This document shows, piece after piece, positions 20,576 to 32,344 of a stretch of 64,000 bases of DNA. A model generated the notes under the pieces. It saw only the letters and a list, made by a program, of their open reading frames with translations. It was not told the origin of the DNA and did no database searches. The position numbers were made by a program, and so were the translations under genes. How positions within the stretch are numbered: position 1 is the first letter of the stretch; every line of letters begins with the position of its first letter. This DNA is from Sorex araneus (taxonomy: Eukaryota > Chordata > Mammalia > Eulipotyphla > Soricidae): the NCBI RefSeq assembly GCF_027595985.1, contig NC_073313.1, forward strand, positions 82,710,494 to 82,774,493, given 5' to 3'.

Positions 20576-21382
20576 TAAAGTATAAACTACATGCTATGAA
20601 ATAGAATTCTATCTGGCAAAGTGTTTTCTCAAAACTGGCACCGTTGCTGAGTCTTCAGTGAGGTATTCTACCTTTCAATTAATCCTATTGATTATGAGTA
20701 ATGGAGAATCTGCTATTTCCATGGGCACGAGGCCATTACTGCAATTTGTTGCCATGAGATGAATTTCTTGGTGAGATGCAAGACTGAGTGGGTTGCCATG
20801 ACATTAAGTAAAGCATTCTGTTAGCCTATGAATGGTGGTATTGACTGAAGCCTGACTGTCAGGGAAAGCAAACACATCCCCAGAATATGTATCTATTACC
20901 CAAGGTCCAATGTAATTCATCTTCTGACAGGGAGGAGCAGGGAGGAGCTGTCTGGTTCTACTAAGGAACTGTGCTATAGTTGGAACACAGTATGGTTCTC
21001 TACCATCAGCAGGCAAAGGATGCTGTAGTGGTGGTACCTAAGTTTCTCTTCATGAAGGGAAGTCTATGTTGTTTTGCCCTAACACAGTCACCATCACACT
21101 GCATAAGCTATCACGTGACTAGAGGAAGAAGCAGATTGGCATTCACAGAGAGCATTCTTTTGTCCACTAGATAATCTTACATTCTCTGCCCATATGGAGT
21201 GGTCCGTCCAATACCCCTTTCTGAAACTTTCTCAGAAGATGCTGCTGACTCAGTGGGCAAAGGTCAGACATTGAGGGCAGAACCACTTCCTCTTGCAGTG
21301 TCCCTCCACCACCCTTTACTGGTATACATCAACATTACATTCATTGTAAAGGAGAAACCTTAATTGTTAAATCACTCAAATT
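20576..21382. other. Unique intergenic sequence
   Basis: No gene or SINE recognised over 800 bp. Confidence 0.5.
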
Positions 21383-21625
21383 GGGCTGGAGCGATAGCAC
21401 AGCGGTTGGACGTTCGCCTTTCACGCGGCTGACCCGAGTTCGATTCCTCCGCCCCTCTCGGAGAGCCCGGCAAGCTACTGAGAGTATGGAGCCCGCAGGG
21501 CAGAGCCTGGCAAGCTACCCATGCATATTGGATATGCCAAAAACAGTAACAATAATCTTCTCAATGAGAGACCTTACTGGTGCCCGCTCGAACAAATCGA
21601 TGAGCAACGGGATGACAGTGATCGT
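21383..21625 (+). mobile_element. tRNA-SINE with RTE tail
   Basis: The best sense copy of the chimeric family. It has the SINE head GGCTGGAGCGATAGCACAGC, the B-box-like GAGTTCGATTCC, a specific middle (GGAGAGCCCGGCAAGCTACT, GATATGCCAAAAACAGTAAC), then GAGACCTTACTGGTGCCCGC and TCGAACAAATCGATGAGCAA, which match the RTE LINE end at 49386-49432. It ends in GTGATCGTGA instead of poly-A. Confidence 0.85.
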
Positions 21626-22044
21626 GAAAAAGAAATTGGTACTCTGTGGTTTACAATGCTACGTATAATGGTTGTTCATGCACATAATTCCAACATCACA
21701 GGCATCGCCAGTGTACTTCCTCCTTCTGAAGAAAAACCTTTCAGTGAAGTCAGCTGAATTTGGAGCTAAGACACAATGCTCTGATAACAGGTAACAACTT
21801 CCTCAATTTGGTTCAGCAGGACTCTGCTATTTCAATTAGATGCTGATGTGACCATTGAGGTAATATATGTTTGAGCCTCAATTTTCTGACTCAGGAAGCA
21901 TATTCCAAAGGGCTTGTTCTTTTTCAGGTTCATCTGTAGTGTAAGGGCTTAATTCTTGTATGTTAATAGCAACACATTCCCCCAAACACTTAAAAGCAAA
22001 AGGGCTTCTTTAGAATCTTTTGGCTGGGGAGGAAGGACTTTGAG
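21626..22044. other. Unique sequence
   Basis: Nothing recognised. Confidence 0.5.
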
Positions 22045-22385
22045 CTACACCAGGCAGTTCTCAGTGTTTAATCCTAGCTATGGGCTCAGGGATTACTCAC
22101 GGACATGCTGGGAAACCGTATGCAGTACCGAGTACTGAACTGGGATTGGCCATGTGCAAGACTAGTGCTTTCACTTCTGTTCTCTCTGGTCCTCCTTCAG
22201 ACTTTTTTGGTTTTGTTTTTGTTTTGGGGCCATATCCAGCTGTGCTGAGGGCTGACTACTGACTCTGCACTCAGGAGTTACTCTTGGTAGTGCTCAGGGG
22301 CCCATATGAGATGCTAGGGATCGAACCCAGGCTAGACACATGCAAGGTAAGTACCCTGTCTACTGTATGATCTCTCCAGCTCTCC
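22045..22385 (-). mobile_element. Two antisense SINEs
   Basis: Diverged copies at about 22045-22196 and 22215-22385. The second has the clear GGGGCCATATCCAGC...GGGATCGAACCCAGG pattern. Confidence 0.75.
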
Positions 22386-22457
22386 TTCAGACTCTTGCCT
22401 AAAAATCCATGCCTCCTCTAGTCTTCCTGCAGAATCTGTGCTTCCCTTTTAGAAAAT

Positions 22458-22682
22458 CTTTGCAGTGGGGACCAGAAACATTGTACAACAGGTTCTATCC
22501 TGACCTTGCAAGCAGCAGACCAGTTTGATCCCTAGCACCCCATATGGTCCACTGAGGCCTGTGAGGAGTGATCATTGAGGCCTATTAGAAATGATTCCTG
22601 ATCGCTTCTCGGCCTTTTGGCTAAGATCAAGTGTAGAAATGATTCCTGAACACTGCTGAGTGTGGCCCAAAAGACAAACCAA
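22458..22682 (+). mobile_element. Diverged SINE carrying the U2 insertion
   Basis: A sense SINE with CCCATATGGTCCACTGAGG at about 22538, continuing to GTGTGGCCCAAAAGAC near 22660. A U2 snRNA fragment is inserted at 22601-22633/6. Confidence 0.75.
22601..22636 (+). pseudogene. RNU2 pseudogene: U2 snRNA 5' fragment (3'-truncated retropseudogene)
   Basis: The 36 bases match the 5' end of U2 snRNA as I know it (ATCGCTTCTCGGCC onward to GTGTAG), including the branch-site-recognition region (GTGTAG), with no mismatch that I can see. TAGAAATGATTCCTG occurs at 22586-22600 and again at 22634-22648, overlapping the U2 3' end by TAG. There is no poly-A. The duplication shows retroposition, and the fragment cannot make a functional snRNA. 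Confidence 0.92.
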
Positions 22683-22689
22683 AAAATCC

Positions 22690-23275
22690 TTGAGGTGGCT
22701 ATTCCAAAACCTTGAAGCAGATCTATTCCATTTATCTGATGATTTGTCTTTATTCTGACATTTTTGGTGGGATGTTGCTGACACTGGTGATTAGTTTGGA
22801 GTTCAAGTTGGTTTGGAGTTCAAGTGTGCCTATTCTGGAGAGATAGTTCAGCAGTAAGGCATTTAACTTGCACACTGCCAACCTGGTTTCCATCTCCTGT
22901 AGTACATGTGGTTTCCCCAAGCACCACCTACAGTGATCCCTGAACACAGAGCCAGGTGTAAGTCCTGGGCACAGCTGAGTGTGGTCCCAAAAGAACACAA
23001 AAGGTTGTTGAGAGAGGTTTAAATTATTTTTTTTTGCATGGAGCTGACCAGTTTTCCCAATACCACTTGTTAAAAAGAATTTCATTGCTTCGGTTCATAG
23101 TTTTTGCTCCTTTATTGAAGACTGACTGATCATATACCTGATGGTGTCTCTCAGGATATTCAAGTCTATTCCATTAATCTGATGATCTGTCTTTATTCAG
23201 ATATTTTTGGAGGAATGTTGCTGACACTGGTGCTTAGCTTGGAGTTCAAGTTTGTGTGCCTAAAACTCTATTATT
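22690..23275 (-). mobile_element. L1 ORF2 fragments (antisense) with internal SINE
   Basis: GCATGGAGCTGACCAGTTTT and following (23036-23110) is the antisense of a conserved L1 ORF2 3' region. The segment around 22725-22810 repeats that at 23168-23258 (GATGTTGCTGACACTGGTG and GAATGTTGCTGACACTGGTG), so the locus is duplicated or two L1 copies lie here. A SINE (22822-23005, plus) lies between. Confidence 0.6.
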
Positions 23276-23319
23276 AACAAAACTGTAAATCATGGTGCTT
23301 AAATAAAAATGCAAACAAG

Positions 23320-24350
23320 TTATAGGGCTGGAGAGATAGCACAGCAGGGTAGGGTGCTTGCCTTACGTGTGCCCAATCTAGATTTCATCCCCAGCATCTC
23401 TTATGGTCCCACAAGCACTGCCAGGATTGATCCCTAAGTGCAAGAGCCACAAGTGACCCATGAATATCATCAGGTGTGACCCCAAAACTAAACTAAACTA
23501 AACTAAAACAAGTTATACTTTCTCTCTATAGGCCTGAGGGTTGCAAAAGGCATTTAGGACAGCTCGTGTTCACATCTAAGGTTTCATGTCTCCACTAAAG
23601 AAATAAGACACTGAGAGTCTTTCCACACACAAGCCACACCATTGGACTCATCTTTTCTGTACAGAGAAGACCAAGGGATTTATGTTAGAAAGGGAAAAGT
23701 GGTAGTACTGAATGTGTAAGGAGCTCTTCTGATGTAAGCTATGTTCTTTTTCTTTAGGGGTGGCACCTGGGGTTCAGGGACTTCTCTCTGCTCTCTGATG
23801 TTGGGGAGGGGAAAGAACTGCTCCTGACAGTGCTCGAGGGACCAAGCTGTGATAGGGATAGAACATGGGACTCCAGCAGGCAAAGCACACACACTGAGTT
23901 CACTGAACCATCTCTCTGACCCTATACTTTGTGGGATGGGGGTGAGGGCCACACCTATTGGTGCACAGGGACTATTCCTGTCTCAGTGCTCAGGCGTGGT
24001 CCTTGATGGTGCTTAACCCCCTGTACTATCTCTCCAGCCTCCACTAAAGTGCTACATTCTAATTGCTACTTTGTCTTTTTACTCTCTTTCCTGTAGATTA
24101 ATCTTATAATACATGAAAAAGTTCCTTTTCTAGATAGGAGCAACTGCATTCTCACGGTGAATTCTTACATAAAACTGTACTCCCAACTGGAGATGGGTCT
24201 CCATGGCAGAAACCTTGCCTTGTATGTGGGAGTCCTGAGTTAGATCTCTAGCACCACATGATCCCGAGAGCATGACCAGGAACAACTTCCATACACTGAG
24301 CCAAGAGTACTCTCTGAGCACAACTGGGAGTACTTTCCCCAAACTGAAAG
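23320..24350. mobile_element. SINE cluster
   Basis: Copies at about 23323-23500 (plus, GGGCTGGAGAGATAGCACAG), 23745-23925 (minus), 23930-24045 (minus) and 24185-24350 (plus). All are diverged to some degree. 23520-23740 and 24050-24180 are unique. Confidence 0.65.
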
Positions 24351-25864
24351 TCTATAAACAAAAATAAGACTCCATATCTCTGGCCGCTTTGGGGGTCTTG
24401 TGAAGAGAACAGAATTACATTCTGAATGCAGAGTCATTCTTGGAATCAGCAGGTAGAGAGCGTATTGCTTTGTGGCCATCGTTTTGCCCATTTGGGATTA
24501 TGGGGAAAAATTCTGACGGAAAAGTTGGATTTCATTCCACAGAGAGAAGTACAAGTAGGAAATGAAAAGTTTGCTAAGAAGAAACTCTCCTTCAGCAATA
24601 AATACAACCATTATTGAAAATGATTATCTTCTCTATAGGATTTTCAGTTTCCTCTTTTAGCAGCTTCTCATTTTCTTTTTTGCCCTTTTCATTACAAGCA
24701 ATTATCTGTAAGTGCAACTGAAGTGCCGGGGAGTTGAGCTGTTCTTAAAATTGAAAACTACGAAGTCTCAGAAATAAATGCGAAAAACTGATGATACCTT
24801 GCGTATGCTGTCTCAGTGGATTTTGTTTCTCATAGTGTTTGAGGCGTGATTTTTTAAAAAAAAGGGAAAACAAGGTTCTTGTGTGGGTTTTCATTATAAA
24901 CCACCATCCCAACCATTTTTTATCATAAGTCTGGGTCCAACAGACACTATGGGTAAGTCTCCAATTCGTTAATTGATGCCTGTACCTCAGTATCCTAAGT
25001 GATAAACCGGAACACCTAAACAATGTCTTTTATTTGGGGGGGGCACTCTTGGAGAGACACCTGGTGGTGCTGGGGGACAGAACCATCTGCATGGCAAATA
25101 CCTTAACAGTGCTATCACTCCAGCTTTATAGAATGTCTTTATCTGGATGATTGTGGGGATTAAATGAGATCATGTGTGATTCAGGATGTCTTGATGATTA
25201 CAAAACCAAACGGAGAAGTCAGCTGGGATAACCAAAAATAGCACAAGACATATCTTTCCAACATTTTGATATCTTAGTATTCTAAAGCTCTTGATCCCAG
25301 AGCAAAGGGAGGAGTCTAACTATTTCCCAGGTTGGTAATTACCATTTTTTAAATGCTCCATCTAATTCTCTCCACCTCCCTGTCATTCTTTGAGATGTCA
25401 CACCGGCTGCTCATCCATCCCCTTTCCCTGGGGCTGCTACACCGTCTCTAAACAATTGATTCAAAGCTGGCCTCCTGGGAATTTGAGATAGCCCAGGTTC
25501 AGTAATATGTTAGGTGTTTCTATACATTCCTTCCAAATTCCACCGTTGATGGTGGCTTGTTTAACCCATTAGGAACTTGAATATGGCTAGTAAACGTGTT
25601 TGCTTCACCAGAAGCGAAGGTAAGATGCTTGGACTAATCAAGACCCTGGTTTGATCCAGACACCACCTGAGCATGCACTGTCAGGGGTCCCTCTGAGGCA
25701 CAGAGCCAGGAGTGAAGGGTTTGGAGGAGGTGGTCGAATGCAGACTCTCCCTGGAGTGTAAAAGCCTTTACTAGGAGTGAATTGCTTCAGGCAGAGCAAA
25801 ATCAGTTTATTAAAAGAAGTTCTATTGGTGAAACTGACTGACACAGCAAACCCTCCACAAAGAG
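24351..25864. other. Mostly unique sequence
   Basis: Nothing gene-like was recognised. A SINE scrap lies near 25045-25125 (minus) and another near 25640-25710. The rest is unassigned. Confidence 0.5.
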
Positions 25865-25867
25865 ACC

Positions 25868-26045
25868 CATCTGGGGGCCAGAGTGGTAGTACAGCAGCTA
25901 GGGCATTTGCCAGGCACGCAACAGACCAGTGCTCTATTCCTAAGCATCTAATATGGTCCTCTCAGCAACGCCAGGAGTAATTCCTGAGTGAAGAGCCAGG
26001 AGTAACCCCTGAACATCACTGGGTGTTACTCCCAAAATAAAATAA
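25868..26045 (+). mobile_element. tRNA-derived SINE
   Basis: A diverged sense copy, GGGGGCCAGAGTGGTAGTAC to GGGTGTTACTCCC plus an AATAAA repeat tail. Confidence 0.75.
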
Positions 26046-26048
26046 AAT

Positions 26049-26132
26049 AAAATGGACATGGTGGGGGATGTGTGTAGGGGCTATCTCCACCTAAAATGGA
26101 CATGGTGGGGGATGTGTGTAGGGGCTATCTTC
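26049..26132 (+). repeat. 44-bp tandem duplication
   Basis: AAAATGGACATGGTGGGGGA and the following bases to GGGGCTATCT start at 26049 and again at 26093, essentially identical. Just downstream is a CT-rich tract with AATAAA at about 26192, which could be an LTR or retrocopy end. Confidence 0.8.
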
Positions 26133-26402
26133 TCACTCAAGAGAGAACGCGAGTGTTATTCTCACTTTCTCTCCCTTCTTCATCTTCCTTAATAAAAACT
26201 CCCCCATCTGTTTTTTTTTAAAGAGAGAGCTATCTAGCATTCTTAGAGAATATTTTTTAAACCTGGACTGCTTCTGGTGCAAAACTTCTGCTTCCTATCC
26301 TGGGATGGGACAAACAGGATGGCATGTACCCCAACTTTGGGGGGAAGTAGATTACACATAAAATATTCTAAGTCAGTCACATATCAAGAATAATAATACA
26401 GA

Positions 26403-26760
26403 GGGCTGGAGTGATAGCACAGTGGGTAGGGCATTTGCCTTGCACACTGCCGACCCGGGTTCGATTCCCAGCATCCCATATGGTCCCCTGAGCACCGCCA
26501 GGGGTAATTCCTGAGTGCAGAGCCAGGAGAGACCCCTGTGCATCGCTGGGTTTGACCCGAAAAGAAAAAAGAAAGAAAAAAATGAATAATAATGCATATA
26601 ATAATTTGGATCATGGGCTAGAGAGATAGTACAGCAGGTAGGATGTTTGCCTTGCTCACTGCCAATCTGGGTTTGATCTTCGGCACCCTGTATGATCTGG
26701 TCCCTGAACACAGAGCCATGGCCATTTTCAGGTGTGGTCCCCAAACAAACAAACAAAAAA
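26403..26760 (+). mobile_element. Two sense SINEs
   Basis: 26403-26580 is well preserved (GGGCTGGAGTGATAGCACAG, CCATATGGTCCCCTGAGCAC). 26615-26760 is a shorter, older copy. Confidence 0.85.
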
Positions 26761-26825
26761 TTGAATAAATTATGAAATGTTCTGAGTCTTTCAAATAAAA
26801 ATCTTTCAAATAAAAATAATATTAT

Positions 26826-27089
26826 AATAAAAATCACTATATCACTTTATCACTATCATCCCATTGCTCATCGATTTGCTCGAGCAGGCACCAGTAATGT
26901 CTCCATTGTGAGACTTCTTGTTACTGTTTTTGGCATATCGAATACGCCACGGGTAGCTTGCCGGGCTCTGCCATGTGGGCGAGATACTCTCGGTAGCTTG
27001 CCGGGCTCTCCAAGAGGTGCGGAGGAATCAAACCCGGGCGGCCACGTGGAAGGTAGACGCCCTACTGCTGTGCTATCGCTCCAGCCAAT
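26826..27089 (-). mobile_element. tRNA-SINE with RTE tail (antisense)
   Basis: The reverse complement runs from GGCTGGAGCGATAGCACAGC (27089 backwards) through GGTTTGATTCC and GATATGCCAAAAACAGTAAC to CGAGCAAATCGATGAGCAAT and an AGTGATA-type tail. Same structure as 21383-21625. Confidence 0.85.
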
Positions 27090-29590
27090 AAAATTATTCT
27101 AGCCTATCCCAGGAAGGAAGTAGTGTGGTCAATTCTAGGAATTTCAGTGGGAAAAGCTTAGAATGTATATCTTGCTGGGCCAAATTGATAAAGCAGGAGT
27201 GCCTAGGCCTGTTCTAGGAACTGTGGGGAAGAATGGAGCAATAATGGAGCCTCTCCAACCTTCTGGTTACAATTGTTCATCTTAACCAGAACGGTGTCAG
27301 CCTGTGAAAGGGAACTTAATAACCTAGACATTCTTTCAGTGGGGTTTTGCTAGACTACCGCAAAGAATAGTTTTGGAGCAGGCCTAATGGGGAAAAGACA
27401 GTCTAGAATCAAACACTGAATGGAGTTTGCTAATTAATGCTTTGGAGACTAGATAAGGCCACCAGGCCAACATGCTAAAGAAAGCAAAGGTAAATGACTC
27501 TCAGCAATACTTGCTTGAGGGCCAATTGACACTATTGCTCACTTGGGATTTCAATTCCATTCACTCTTATACATTCAAATACATTCTTATCTGACACAGG
27601 TAATGAATCAATGTCTTTAGTCTTTTTGGTTAAGAGGGTACATCAGGCAGTTCTCAGGGATCACACCTGGCAGGGCTTGGAAGACAGGGGATGGGGGGGA
27701 AGAAGGCAAGCTTCCCACATAGATTTGAACCACTGTTAAGGCCATAGCTGCGGACAAGGCAAATGCCTTAATAGGCTGCACCATCTCCCTGGCCCCCAAA
27801 TCTTCAATCTTAAATGATCAGAACTCCCAAGTGGATATGTATGCTGATAAATGTTTGACAACTAGACCTCTGAAAAGCAAAAAATACAAGAACTGAGGTG
27901 TAGTGGGAACACCTTTAAGAAATCAGGAGGAGTAAGGTATAGGGATCATCTCTGACTTCTGTAGTCTTGATCATAGGGTGACATATCTGGTGACCTATAT
28001 CTCCAGAGAATTAAAGACTTTCTGTCTGTCTACCTTCCAATACTCAGTGTCCAGTATTTGTTTGGTCTCCAAAATCATTCCTGGTTCTGTGCCCCAGTGA
28101 TCCCTGACCATATTCAGGTGTGCCAGGAATTCAAACCAGGATTGGCTACATGCAATACTTGTACTAGCTTTCCAACCCTGATCTCCTCTTCCCATATTTG
28201 ATTTGAGAAATTCAAGCATCAGACACCAGTTATTGTGCGTGATGGCTAACATTTCATGTTGTCAAGGCAGATCGCCATTGCCAAAGTTAACCTAGAAATG
28301 TTCAAACAGGTGAATGCTGAAAAGCAATACAGAGAAATTTGACATTCCCCTCATCTATCTATGTAGATATCAACCCATGATCTATTAAGTTAGACTTTTT
28401 TAACTCATCCCTCTTCCTGCTACCACAGGATAATTTGGAATCAAATTCTAGGCATCAGAACATTTTCCTTGATCATATGTGAACATGAGCAAGAGCTGGC
28501 CTTTGCAAAGAAGATATAGGACCCAAGTGACATCACGGAAGCCACAATCTACACTGTAGCTCAAAAGGTAGAGAAGTTTTCTTTTGTGTGGAGTTAGACT
28601 GAGTGGATATACAGAAAGTTAAATGGTTGGTTGTATATTCTCCTATAATATTTATTGAAGATATTCTCCTTTCTTTAATATCATACATATTTGTCCTCTC
28701 ATCTTCCTTATAAACTTCCTAAGGAGGGTGGACTCATCCTACTCACATCTTATTCTTCTTATTCTTCAGTTTTTCAAGAAGGCTGTGTTTGGCGGGATTG
28801 TTTTTTGTTTTTTCTTGTTTTTTTTGTTTGTTTTCAGAAATCTAAGTTCTCTTTTCCTCCATTTCTTCTTCATTCTGGTTTTGTGTTTTTTGATGGTGTT
28901 AACCTTATGGTTTAGTTTCAGTTGTCTATTAGTGGCCAGTGTTTCAAAATGGTGTTAGTTCTGGGTTGCAGTATTGCAAAATTGATTACAAGTGTGGGGT
29001 TCTTGTTTATAATTCTAACTCTGTTCTGCCTCTTTATTAGACTATCCAAGGCTCGAGTATCTGGTAATAAGTTACCTTCTTTATGAAGAAAAAAATCAAT
29101 ACATTGTTAGTGCTGTTTTTCCCAATGAAATGAATGAATTGAATCAGTGTTTACCTTATTACGAATCTTATTTGTAAACAGCAATATGGGGTCACAAGAC
29201 CCCGAGATCTGGGAGTCTTGGGGAAAAATTTAATGACCTGGTTTCATTTCAGATGAAACAGCTCTGACCAGAGTTACTTTGTTCTCTATGACCTAATCCA
29301 TAACTGGAGACTGTGCTGATGAAGTTTTGCATTTGCCTTCTTTCTAGCCCTCTTGTGATAAAGTAGGCTAATGGTCAAGTAAAGTATCTTATGCTGTTGA
29401 GCATTATGGTCATACTACATATTTTTAAAGTGCTTTTTCATTATTTATTCCTCACAACCTTCCTAGGAGATCTCCCAGCTGTTTCATCTCCCATATGAGG
29501 CTGAAATATGACTAACCTATGTTCATAAATGCTTCAAAAGCTGAAATGAATATAGGTCCTTGCTGACATACAAACATCCTACTTTCCAAA
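27090..29590. other. Mostly unique sequence
   Basis: A stretch of 2.5 kb without a recognisable gene. It holds only weak SINE scraps (27640-27795, minus; 28070-28180). Confidence 0.5.
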
Positions 29591-30060
29591 TGGCTAATCT
29601 CAGAACAGAGAGATAGTACAGTGGGTAAGGTGCTTGCCTTCCATCCTACCAAACTTGGCTTGAATTACTGGCACCACATAGGGTCTCCCATACATAACTA
29701 GGAGTGATCCCTGATTACAGTGCCAGAAGTAAGCCGTGAGCACCACTGGGTATATCCCCCTCCACACACAGAGACAGACAGAGAGAGAGAGAAATATACC
29801 AAATGATCAGCTCTATGCCCTTGGAAATGGAATGGGGATGTGGTGTAGTTCCCCAGAAATCAAGAAATAATCCTGTGTGTACAGCAGACTTTGGGGCTGT
29901 GGGTTTGAGACAAGTGGGGCTCAAGAGATAATACAGAGGGTAAGACACTTGCCTTGCATGATCCCATCCTGTCCCCTGAACCCCACCAGAAGTGATCTCT
30001 GAGCTCGGTGCCAGAAATAAGATCTGAGCTCTGCCAGGTTTGGACCACCCTCCCATTGTA
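29591..30060 (+). mobile_element. Two diverged sense SINEs
   Basis: 29594-29770 (AACAGAGAGATAGTACAGTG to CACCACTGGGTAT) with a short AG run after it, and 29918-30050. Confidence 0.6.
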
Positions 30061-30229
30061 GAGCATGGTAACAGGCACCAGAACTGATAAGATCTGTCCC
30101 TGCAGAGCAAATAAGACCTGTCCCGGCATAGTGACCCAGTAGGGGGTGTCTGGGTGCATTTTACAAGCACCAGGTGTCCGGCTTTGAGTCTCACTCAACC
30201 CTCCCCCACAAGAATTGTCACATAACTGC

Positions 30230-30480
30230 AACATCCAGCCCTAATTAGGATTGGGCCAGGGCAAAGCAGAGTTGGAAAGGTGATGGCTCAGTAATGCTAA
30301 ACTTTATGTGATTGGACCATCCTCTTAAGCTGAGACCCCCTATAAAATATGTGTGTATTTGGCAATAAACTGAGCAGACATCAGCTGTCTCCCGGAGTGG
30401 TTTCTCCACTGCATCCATCATCCTTTGCCGCACGTCTGCCTGGACCTGATGCTCAATGTGTCTGGCCATGTTGGGGAAAA
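30230..30480 (+). mobile_element. Candidate solo LTR fragment
   Basis: TATAAA at 30341-30346, AATAAA at 30364-30369 with only about 20 bp between, then TGAGCAGACATCAGCTGTCT and a GC-rich U5-like stretch. This order matches the short-R LTRs of some endogenous retroviruses. No flanking duplication was identified. Confidence 0.4.
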
Positions 30481-30874
30481 ACTATTACCCAACATCCCAT
30501 CATGACCTCCCATTCTCCAAACGAAGACAATAAGGGCAGATTATTCAACTTCTTGACTGCTCCACAGAGGATTGCTCATTCCACAGCAGCTTTGCTGCCC
30601 TCAAGCTAATACATGTGCCTGAACTCACATAGGCCCACATACCCTACAATGCCATTTTACTTTCACTTCTGTTTGGGGGTGTCAGAGTTCTGTGATTTAG
30701 AGCATGCCAGCCTTTGTTGACAGAGAATAGGAACCCTGAGCTTATCGACCCAGAGAGACTGTTTCTTGTGAGGCTAGGACTTTTGCTGCATGATTTTCTA
30801 TTTTTCTTTTACTTTGATTTCTTTTCTTACTTAACATTTAATTTTTGTAGTGAAGGAAACAAATACTTTTTCAG

Positions 30875-31512
30875 TTTTTTTTGGGCCACACCTGACGATG
30901 TTCAGAGATCACTCCTGGGCATTCTACACTTAGGAATTACTTCTTGGGGTGCCTGGGGAACCATATAGGATGCTAAGAATTGAATACCGGCTGGCTATGT
31001 GCAAGGCAAGAATTCTATCCCCTGCACTATTTCTCCACCCTTACAAAATAGATTTTATCAAAAGAAATTTACCTAGAATTATGTGAGGGGAGGAGATAAG
31101 AGCCATACTGCAGTGGGTAGCGTGCTTGCCTTGCATGTGGCCAACCTGGGTTTGATCTCCATGGCATCCCAGATGATGCCACCACTGCCAGGAGTGAATC
31201 CTGAGTGCAGATCCAGGAGTAATGAAAGCAATATGTGATCATGTCCGAACACAGACTTCTCCAGAATGGGAAAAGCAGAGGAAAGAAGTATGTGTTCAAG
31301 AGATAGCATGGGCTTGAAAGAGCAAGCCTTATTTAAGCTTTGTTTTTTGGTTTTCTGACCATACTCTGGTGCTCAGGGATTACTCCTGGCTCTGAGATCA
31401 GGGATAACTCCTGGTGAGGCTCAGGGACTTCATAGGATGCTGGGAATCAAACCCTGGTCAGCCCCATGCAAGAAAAACACCCTAGCCACTGTACTATCTC
31501 TTCTGTTTCTTT
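30875..31512. mobile_element. SINE cluster
   Basis: 30875-31045 (minus), 31090-31235 (plus) and 31340-31510 (minus), all diverged copies of the main family. Confidence 0.7.
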
Positions 31513-32344
31513 ATTTAATTTTTTAAGAATTCAAGTTAGAGGGGCTGAGAGGCTCCCAACCCAGGTTCAGTTCCAGGCAACACATTATCCATGCGTCATG
31601 GCTAGTGCTACCTTTCAGAGCCCTGAGAAAAGTCAGGATGATCCAGGTATCCCCAGTACCACAGGGCTCAAGCATGCATCACATCCTTGAGCCCTTGCTT
31701 GAGCCCTTGCATTGAAAAGTAGTCTCAATTGGCTGAGAATCACTGATACCCCTGGACCTCCATAACTGCACTTGGGAGTTCCCCCAAAGATAAAATGAAA
31801 ATTCTAGTAGCATTGCATATAACATTATACTTGCATCAATTTATAAAGCTTCATGTATCATCTGTTCTGTATTATAAAGGTAGCTCAAAGGGTTAGAGCA
31901 CGTATTTTCACAGACTGGGTTTGGGCCCGCAAACCAAATGGTCCCCCAACACAGCAGAGCATGGCCATAAAAAGAAAATCAACATAATGACCACGTCCAT
32001 TCTCACTCAAATTCCAACTTCATCCTTCATCACACAATAGTCACCTTTTATCCGATGGATGGGCTCTTCTTCCCCATCTCCTTCCCCTCTCTCCCTTCTA
32101 AGAACTCTCTTTCCCCTTTGATTCTGCTTCCTTCTGCTGATATTCAATCACCTTCTCTTCTAGAGGAGTTTCTAGAATAGAATAGTCTGTCAGCAAGGTC
32201 AGCTTTGATGGCACAATTAGAGATAAGTGGCCTTTGCTGTGTTTGCCAGGGTCATCCTGCATGAGAAATATAATTTGATTTAACAATTCCTTAGGGTCCC
32301 ACAGGAAGGATCCATGGCTAAAGGCACTTGCTGTGCAGGAACTT
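31513..32344. other. Unassigned sequence
   Basis: No gene recognised. GAGCCCTTGCTTGAGCCCTTG near 31690 is a small local duplication. Confidence 0.45.
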
